This document shows positions 56,801-64,000 of a stretch of DNA of 64,000 nucleotides, in pieces; the stretch's first letter is position 1, and each line of letters opens with the position of its first letter. Under the pieces are notes generated by a model, which was not told the origin of the DNA, did not search any database, and saw only the letters and a list, made by a program, of their open reading frames with translations. A program made the position numbers and the translations under genes. This DNA comes from Gordionus sp. m RMFG-2023. Lineage: Eukaryota; Nematomorpha; Gordioida; Chordodea; Parachordodidae. The stretch covers positions 21,739,561 to 21,803,560 of the forward strand of contig NC_088775.1 in assembly GCF_954871325.1 (NCBI RefSeq). The letters run 5' to 3'.

Positions 56801-59800
56801 TTGACAGCAATGATTGTTGGCTCATCGTCGTCGGTGGTTCCGGGTTTTCCTTTTGTAGCTGTTCCCTGTTTGCGGCCACCTTCGTAAGCAGGGTTAACGC
56901 GAAAGGGCTGCGGTTCTGGGGGGGGGGGTCCTACAAATCTGCAGATGGAATTTTGGGATTCATATTTGATCTTGTCCCAACCCCAAGCTACCGAATTTGC
57001 ATATATCTGGGCCTTGGATGCAATTGCTCTAAGGTAATCCAGAGAAGAGTTCATATTCATCTCTTTGACATAGCATTTGAGTGCTGGGAACTCGTAGACA
57101 TCCCTTCCTTTGAGCTGGAAGTTGGGCATGGATTCCGCCAGACAAATAGCGTTCAGGAAGTGCTTAGCTGTTTTAATGAGCTTTGGCTTATCGGTTTCCG
57201 CTTGAATGTTTAGCGTTCGAATCTCCTCTTCCGTTAGGATGAATTCTGTCGAGTCTTTGGAAAGGTCTACAGGTAGTTCTTGGGGAATAAAGAATGATTT
57301 TATATCCTGGCTGGTAGATTGAATATTGCTTCCGAATGTGAAGGGGTTCTCTTGTGGGTTGTTTTTTGCTTCAGGCAGCGACGGAGATATTGATAATCCT
57401 AATATTTTGTTGTCATCTTTTTCTATTTGCGCCGTAAATATTGCTATTAACTCCGAGATTTGGTTGGTGGTGGCATCTAATTTAGAATTAATATTGGTAA
57501 ACTCAAATAAAGTATTAAATTAAATAAGAATTTTTTTTTAAAAATTTTATACAAAATTATAGATTATAATTTAGAAGATAAAATAGTTTAATATTGCGTC
57601 ATATCTTGTTGAGTTTTCTAAACACCTTTTTAAATTTTTGAATTAATTTAAGATTTATATAAATATATTAATTTATATTTCTGTTATTAAATTAGAAAAG
57701 GTATTCAATGAATTTAAAAGAAATTATGATATTATTATTAGATATTAATATTTAGCAAATCAGATATTACATTTATTTCAGAATATCTTAAAACAAAGAG
57801 TATGACGGGAGGGGATGCCAGAAAAATATTTTAATGACAAACCTTAGCCAATATGACAGATATGTTGTTATTGAATTTTTTTTTACAATTTGTATAAATT
57901 TATTGAAATTTTATAAAATTTACATATATTTATTGAATATTATAAACATTTATATATATATATATATACAAATAAAACCCTTGCAAATTATTTATTATAC
58001 ACAATTATTGTCATTTAATACAATTTTAATTCTTTATAAGTTATAGCAACATAAATAGATTTTCTATCTTTATCCTTTATTTTTTTTTAAATACCCTTTC
58101 GCGCCCAGCTAGATCATTTGTCATCAAACACTTAATTTTTATATTTAAAGAAACTAATGGTTGGTACTTAGAGCTATTTATTTATAAAACAATATTTATT
58201 ATTTCGTATTTTATCATTAACCTGTCAAAATTATTACTTTATTATATCAAAATGTCAAAATCATTATTTTATTATATCAAAGTACACATGGGAAATATTC
58301 CGGGCGCGAAATTCAATATTGTAAAAAACTAATATTATATAAGATATTCATTGCCTACATTTTTTTTGTATCAATACATTTATTAATGTAAATTTTATAA
58401 TAAAAATATATAAATTTATCTTAATAATCTTTATAAGAATTAAGTTTTACCTTTCTCTCAGATAACTCCCTCTAAATATTCAGTTTGTTTATTTGTATTG
58501 GCTATTTGAAATAATTTGGTCCTTTAAGTACTTTATATACCTTTTATATTTTAATAAGTAAATACTAGCTTTAAAGTAACATTGGTCCCTTATCTGGGGA
58601 AATTTTTTTGCACAAATTAATAAAATGTTTTATAATAAAAATCATTTGCTGTTTGGGAGTAAAAAAATTTGTAAAACGTGCCTCTGAAAACGCTTTGTTT
58701 GAAAATGGCCTAACACCACTTTTTAGAATTTTTATTCTAAAACCTAGGCCACCCACCATTGAATGTCATAGATACATGTTGTATATTCATTTTTCATATA
58801 TTAAATTCGCATTAATATTCGAGTGAAATGTTATATTTAATATTTGCGATTCTGTTGAATTTGAATAAAATTTATGAACTCACCTTTTCTTATAATATCA
58901 TCATCCTTCTTATAATTAAAGGATGATAGCATTTTAAAATTAGGAGAGAGGTGGCAATTTTATCTGGAAAATTGGATAAAAGTATGAAATTTTTGCGTTC
59001 CACATATTGTACACACTTTATTGAATTTGTCTTCTAAAATTATTTGGTCTTATATTTGTCCTAAAAGAAATCTATTCCATAATAATAAAAAAAATTCATA
59101 TGCCTTATACCTTTAATATATTCCTTAGAATAAGCAAAAAACTTTATGAGACAAGTTTTTTGTTTTGAAATAGATCTTTGTAGACTAGCCCTGATCACTA
59201 AACGTTTGACTGTACCTCCGACTCCGGTCATTTGCCATGAGATGTGGCCCAGAAATGACATTCTGCTCCAATAATATCTTCGTGGTGACAAAGATTGATT
59301 AAATTTTTGCGATTCTTATATAATGATGCTACTCTATCTGAAGAGTAGAAGAATTTTTTGGGGTGGCTTTAAGATTTTTCTGTTAAGTAGAGGACTAAAT
59401 ATTCTGGTAATAAATGAATGAGAGATTCCAATATTATTACGTAATTTAAGTGATTTTTAAGTCTCGTAATAAATCACAAAAGAATGAATTGTAACTTGCA
59501 TTTTATTCCAATGAAATCCTTGTACTTCATCTTGATCCATAAATGTATAATTTTCACCAAAATCTGCCTGAACGATATATTCTTCATTTAGATTGATTTT
59601 AATAGAATTCATGCCTTAAAAAGTTTTTGAGATGTAAGCAATTTAAAAATTTTATAGATGTGAAATCTTCATCACCTTCGGGAACCAGGTGTGCTAGCTA
59701 GCAATAATAAACGGATTTTCTGGTTTTTTTACCGACCTAAATGATTCAAGCAAAATGATAACAATTTTAAAAGGGGTCGGCCGGAGCCTTTTTGATCGAT

Positions 59801-62173
59801 TTGACATTGAATGGTCCAGAAATCTAAATATCTAGTTTAAAATATCTTGTTATTGGTAAGTTAGCAACAAAAATTTAACCATAATTTATAATTTCATATA
59901 GCGCTCTATATTTTATGAAAACAAAAAATTCCTTTTGGTAAATGCATATTTCGAAAGATGGCATCTCCAAGGTTTTCACATAGTATATATATTTATAAAA
60001 TGTGTCTAAATAAAATGCAAAAATTTTTTCCCTAAAACCAACTCCTATTTAAAAATAGAGGTAAAACAATATCGGTAAGCCGGAAACTAAAGACTCAAAT
60101 TGGCGCAAATTTTTTTTCTTTCGATAGACCTTTGGAGATGATTTTTTTCTCACCTACAATATGTTAATTGTATTTATTTTTACTATAAATAGTTTTTGAG
60201 ATATAAGCATTTTAAAAATTTTACAGATTCATTATTTTTGGCACCTTTGAAGCCTATATTTCGAATAACAGGTGTGATAACGAGCTAAAATAAACAGCTC
60301 CACTTTTATATCTACCTAAATAATTCCAGAAATTTTTAAAAAATTTTAAGAGGGTCGGCCTATTTTTTTTTATCGATTTAACATGGAACCCAGATAAGGC
60401 AATTGTCCCATTATATTCTCAGAAATCCTGAACTACACCTAAACCTTTCGTAACTTTTTTGAGTCTCTACATTTATGCTATTTTTTCAAATATACTTATA
60501 TGTGATTTTAGAATTTTATTTTTAGCCATTAATAAGAAATATATGAAGATAATCACCTAAAAATTTTGATGCTTGATCTTATTGCCCATCATCAAGCATT
60601 GAAAGTTGTATATAATATATTATATTTAAAGTTTAGGTCTGAACGACTTAATTTCGTTATTTCATAGAAGCCTCTATTTTTGTTGATTTTTTAAAAAAAA
60701 TTAATTGATTTGGGGCATCGACTTGAATGGTCGATTTAACGAGGAGATATGTTTCTTGAAATTTATATTAAAAGATATTGGAAATTCGATCGATTACTTA
60801 ATTTTTTATATCCAATTTTTTTTAAAGGATCCAGAAGGAACCGCCAAGGATATCTTCAAAATCATATCACAAGAAGAACATTTTTATCAAGTTATATATG
60901 ATTATTTTTTAAAAAATTAATTAAATTATCATTTGTTAGTTTGTTATTTTTTTTTTTAATAATGGAATATTTGCAAAATAAATTGCGAATTATATTATAC
61001 ATTCGCGAAGAAAGTAATCATTTAGATGTCTTTGATCTTATTCGAAGAATAGAATCAAAAAAAATAAATTGAATATAAATGCTATTCAAAGATTTTTAAG
61101 AATGCTCAAGCAAAATTTTTTATCAAATTTTACCTAAAATTCTTGTGCGTGAAATAACTTCGATGAAAGGACGTCCTTGCTGATAGCATTACTTATTTTT
61201 GGAGAAAAGCAATGTTATTCGTTATTTTTTTAAAAGTATAGAGTAACGCGTTTCTCTTTTGAATAATGATAATGCAAAACATTACTTGTTACTTTTAAAA
61301 AAAATTTAAATTATGGGATTTTTATTATATATTATATAACATATTTTTAGATTTTATAAATAATTTAGCCGAGTTTTTAATTCAGATCAACTACCTAACA
61401 TTCGAACTACCTAACATTCGGTTATGTTAAGGTGCAAAGTTAAAGTTAACATAACAATTTGCTATTGCTAAGCAACAAACAATTTTATTTTAAATGCAAT
61501 AAGATAAAAATAAAATTTTGATGAGGATCTTAAAGATTCTTCTGATAATTGAGCTAATAAGTTTTTCTTTAATATTTTTAATAAATTCTACCAATTAAAA
61601 TTTATTAAATTTAGTACAATTCCCCATCCTCTGTGCCAGTTGAGCGGTTTTCAGCTCAACGAAAACTGTGTAGCACTAAACGAGCCCTCTTCTTTATTTA
61701 CCAAAATTTTAAAAATCAATTGTTAAAAATAAAAAAATTATTACAAAACGAACTTATCTCATGTAAATATAATATGGTATTTTTGTTCAACTTAATTATT
61801 TAAGGGGAAAAAATTTATTTTACGTAATAGGTAATACTTTATTTCTTAGTAACGTGTAATCCGTTATCTTTACCAACGAATAACTGTAACGCATTACTTC
61901 TTTTGCAAAGTTATCCCAAAAGTAACCCGTTTGAAGTAATGCTTATAGCACTACCAAATATTTTTTGTAAGTCTTTTGAGATTTTTATGCAAAAAAAATT
62001 ACATTTTTTCAATAATAATAATGCAGACATCTCTCAGCGACTGTTACCAAAATATGTCCGAGACGACTTTTAAGGCTCTGAGAAGGCAATTACCCATCAC
62101 TCGTACCAAGATAGATTGGGAAAAAATAACGGCCTACAAATTGGCGTCCGAAATGAAAGGAGGAATTCGTTGA
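50801..62173 (+). CDS. capza: F-actin-capping protein subunit alpha (CapZ alpha), 9 exons
   Basis: Alpha subunit of the cytoplasmic CapZ heterodimer, which with the beta subunit caps actin filament barbed ends. Exons: 50801-50830, 50874-50937, 50983-51034, 51076-51136, 51178-51488, 53090-53174, 53296-53367, 60828-60890, 62027-62173. All introns are GT-AG and phases agree, giving 294 residues (vertebrate CAPZA 286). It starts [10 protein letters not shown], has [19 protein letters not shown] near residues 23-41 and [20 protein letters not shown], and carries both family signatures: VHYYEDGNV (202-210) and FKALRRQLP (261-269). The C-terminal actin-binding tentacle [20 protein letters not shown] follows. 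Introns 1-4 are 43, 45, 41 and 41 bp. Introns 5-8 are 1601, 121, 7460 and 1136 bp and hold transposons. The start is the ATG whose short first exon fits the family N-terminus. It looks intact and expressed. Confidence 0.96.
51489..53089 (+). other. Intron 5 of the capping-protein gene
   Basis: AT-rich. The part 51830-52010 repeats TCTGATT and GATCTGATCC words, and 52315-52360 has GGTTTGAATCAGTTC and GAGGTTCAATCC, so it may hold a decayed miniature element of the word-rich type. Short ORFs at 52064-52255 (+) and 52631-52867 (-) have no recognisable product. Confidence 0.5.
53828..54424 (-). repeat. Dispersed 0.56 kb repeat, copy 2
   Basis: Antisense copy of the repeat at 862-1424, inside intron 7. 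Landmarks in minus-strand order: CATAGCCCCTCAG, TGTTATTGGTAAGTTAGCAA, AAAGACTCAAATT, TTTTTGAGATATAAGCATTT, CCAGATGTGCTAGCGAGC. Diverged from copy 1 by eye by perhaps a fifth to a quarter. 53370-53827 to its left is AT-rich, with a poly-C run at 53449-53461. Confidence 0.7.
54870..57525 (-). mobile_element. GC-richer reverse-transcriptase element, possibly DIRS-like, broken
   Basis: Fossil in antisense to the host gene. Parts on the minus strand: a gag-like region (57500-56400) with a basic stretch near 56760, reverse transcriptase (about 56250-55330, including [14 protein letters not shown] and [20 protein letters not shown]), and RNase H (about 55310-54875, [20 protein letters not shown] and [14 protein letters not shown]). 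No integrase, protease or tyrosine recombinase is seen. The gag-RT-RNase H order and the sequence style suggest a DIRS-like element without its recombinase, but this is uncertain. It is broken in roughly five or more places. Base composition near 50% GC sets it sharply apart from the AT-rich surroundings, suggesting recent arrival or a foreign source. Confidence 0.65.
57526..58096. other. AT-rich part of intron 7, no gene seen
   Basis: Long A/T runs and a TATATATATA stretch at about 57954. The 70-residue ORF at 57834 is low-complexity. Confidence 0.5.
58097..58311. mobile_element. Candidate 215-bp miniature element
   Basis: TTTCGCGCCC at 58097 and GGGCGCGAAA at 58302 are perfect 10-bp inverted repeats in otherwise AT-only DNA. 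Between them is a direct repeat (CAAAATTATTACTTTATTAT and CAAAATCATTATTTTATTAT). No target duplication was found. Confidence 0.4.
58312..59620. other. Part of intron 7, no gene recognised
   Basis: The minus strand at 59291-59061 is open and reads [20 protein letters not shown] and onward, in a locally GC-richer patch (59180-59260). I cannot assign it; it may be a decayed element. The rest is AT-rich. Confidence 0.4.
59621..60392 (+). repeat. Dispersed 0.56 kb repeat, copies 3 and 4 in tandem
   Basis: 59621-59820 matches only the second half of copy 1 (TTTTTGAGATGTAAGCAATT to GATCGATTTGACATTGAATG). Directly after it, 59838-60392 matches nearly the whole unit (TTGTTATTGGTAAGTTAGCA to GATTTAACATGGAACC). 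The head-to-tail order suggests the repeat can form short tandem arrays. Sense orientation within intron 7. Confidence 0.75.
61177..61953. mobile_element. Candidate hAT-type miniature element in intron 8
   Basis: Left end TTGCTGATAGCATTACTTAT and, inverted, right end TAGTGCTATAAGCATTACTT. Near each end are further ATTACTTGTTACTTTT / TAACGCATTACTTC words (GTAAT/ATTAC repeats). The AT-rich interior has no ORF. No target duplication was found. It lies between the last two coding exons of the capping-protein gene. Confidence 0.6.
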
Positions 62174-62325
62174 TGCACACATTTAATACGTTCCTTTTTT
62201 CTATTATCATATTTTTTATTTATTATGCATAACTTCTAAGAAAATAATGATTTATAATCGATCCGCATAATTTTTGCACGATCATTGGCTATTTCGAATT
62301 TTTTTTATAGCAGATTTTGTATTCC

Positions 62326-62331
62326 AATAAA
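62326..62331 (+). terminator. Polyadenylation signal AATAAA
   Basis: First AATAAA after the capping-protein stop codon, 153 bp downstream, followed by a T-rich stretch. It probably ends the capza transcript; no other evidence. Confidence 0.55.
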
Positions 62332-62339
62332 ACACGACT

Positions 62340-64000
62340 CATTTTCTTACTGTACGAATAGGTAAGTTATTGTGCCATACCAATGATTACATATTTCATT
62401 ATGCATACACTTAACTTTCTAGAATATTATAAAAAATCCATTCAATTCATCTTTGCAGAATTAAAATAGGTTGTTATTTATTGATTATCTTCCTTTTTCT
62501 AAAATTTGTTGTGATATTAGTATTAAAAGTACAAATCAATATATTTATTTAATTTAACTATTGTTCCTTTTTAGGAACTCAATTATGTTTTCCTTAAAAC
62601 TAATTTTTTTTAAAGTTTAAATTATTATTTTGTTATTTTACATTCTTATAGATATTATATATAATAGTTTTAATAAATAAATTAAACAATAAAAAATATA
62701 TTAAAAAAATAAATTAAAAGGTTATTTTTTCAATTTTACATACACATAATCATTTTTATAAAATTATACCAATATCAATATTACTTGATAAATAAAAAAT
62801 GATTATAATATTTATAAAATTATAAATTTCATTTTGTAAATACCGGTTACAAAATACTCGTCTTCATAAATCTATAGACTGTCCCATGGTTATATTATTA
62901 TTGTTACTACTACATCAGCAAAAATCCATGGTATTTAAGAATAATTATATTTTAGCTAAAAGAATAGAAAACTTAAAGGTTATTATATTCTGTATCTTAA
63001 AATTGTTTTAATTAAAATGATAGAAATTTAAAGATAAATCATGTTTTTAAAACTTAATTCATAATTTTTACTTTAAATTATATAAATTGATGCTATAATA
63101 TAGAATTAAAAGGTTGAGTGCATATGTATGAAATAACTTTTTTCTAAAAAAAAGAATGCCGTTTTAATTTGAATTAAATAAATATTTTTTTATTACCATT
63201 AAATAAAGAATAAATTTTTTTTAAACATTTATTGGTATTTAATTTTTGATAATATAGCACTTTCGCTTGAGCTGCAAATAGATTACTCTAAAGGAGCCTT
63301 TTATATTAATTCCCTTATAAAATTACCATTAAATATATATTAGCTCTACCATAATCTTCCTTCCTGTTCTAATAGGTTAATTTAAGAAAAAAAATGTTTA
63401 AAATTATTGTTCAATTTCCATTTTGGAATAATATTTTTATCTTAATATTAGGATTATATATATAGCTTCAAATTTTTTTTAGAAAACGATATAGTTATTC
63501 ACTACTAGAAAATTGAGATTAATAATGATAGTTGACAAAAAAAAATGCAGACCCTTTTTAAAAAAAACGGGATAGATGGTTCCCATTATCTTCGATTTTA
63601 GCTGGACCATCATTTTATATCGTAAATTAAAAGTATAACAAAATATCTAGAGATTATCAAACATATCTGAGTATAAATTGCCTTTTTTTTAACACGATAT
63701 AATCGAATAATTTTGAAGATAATAGAAATGAAGATTTTATATTGATAAAGTTATGTTAATTCGCAAAGAATGAAGATAAGTTCTGATGTTTATATTAATC
63801 ACCTATATTTTACCATAGTATACCAAAGTCATGGTCAATCAAATATGATTTTTATGCATGACAACTCCCTCTCATAGCGCCTTATCAAAACAAGAATTAT
63901 TGTCTGCTAATTACCCAAGACATGTAAAATCTACTCAATAACTCCCTAAATCTCCTTATCCTATTATTATATCATGTGTTTAACGAATTATAGATATTTT
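62340..64000. other. AT-rich DNA, no gene seen
   Basis: No credible ORF on either strand, no RNA gene, and no matched element ends. Composition is similar to other spacer DNA in the window. Confidence 0.55.

Noticed and set aside
56494-57213. 239-residue + strand ORF, the longest in the window
   Set aside because: It is antisense to the gag-like region of the GC-richer retroelement. Its cysteine/serine/phenylalanine-rich sequence is typical of the complement of a coding strand, and the minus strand carries the recognisable RT and RNase H.
54870-57525. Tyrosine recombinase expected of a DIRS element
   Set aside because: No open stretch with the R-H-R-Y pattern was seen from 54870 down to 53370, so only a tentative DIRS-like label is given.
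62027-62173. ORF 61976-62173 as a separate small gene starting at its own ATG
   Set aside because: It is the last exon of the capping-protein gene. The acceptor AG lies at 62025-62026, inside the ORF, and the upstream codons are intron.

Overview
This 64 kb window is strongly AT-rich and looks like nuclear DNA of a small animal. It holds one recognisable host gene, an intact nine-exon F-actin-capping protein alpha subunit on the + strand (50801-62173). All its splice sites are GT-AG. Four of its introns are only 41-45 bp, while others reach 7.5 kb through transposon insertion. Both signature motifs of the protein family are animal-type. The hAT transposases of the ZMYM1/DUF4371-like kind and the K02A2.6-like Ty3/gypsy remnants also fit an invertebrate. 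The species cannot be named from the sequence.

The rest is mostly transposons nested in transposons. 0.4-7 kb: a dispersed 0.56 kb repeat, a hAT fragment, and two head-to-head ends of a gypsy-like retroelement. One of those ends carries a 752-bp inverted-repeat element bracketed by a 320-bp direct duplication. 7.5-23.5 kb: a five-level nest. An outer hAT with an 8-bp target duplication holds a GATCCGAT-type element. That holds an ATTCG-type hAT miniature and, directly abutting it, a foldback element with 39-bp perfect termini. The foldback element holds a gypsy-like element ending in a hairpin, and the hairpin holds a second, intron-bearing hAT. 23.6-36 kb: several short hAT-type elements, some with 8-bp duplications, and a large GC-richer hairpin. 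36.1-43.1 kb: a second foldback element made of two opposed arrays of a 119-bp satellite, flanked by two copies of a ~320-bp repeat, one abutting a tRNA-His-like sequence. 43-50.8 kb: a hAT with an 8-bp duplication, a gypsy fragment fused to a block of the same satellite, and an unrecognised possible DNA-binding ORF. 50.8-62.2 kb: the capping-protein gene. Its intron 7 holds an antisense, much GC-richer reverse-transcriptase element and copies of the 0.56 kb repeat. 62.2-64 kb: nothing recognised.

The most interesting signal is the pair of foldback elements at 9270-22086 and 36580-40869. They share about 480 bp of subterminal sequence and the same ~105-119 bp satellite, in which a palindrome (TGACAATTGTCA) recurs once per unit. 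Their outer ends, however, are built from quite different short repeated words: CGCGAAA in one, GGCTTAGCC/CCTAATTAGG in the other. Several smaller elements here follow the same plan of a short hAT-like tip followed by a family-specific repeated word.
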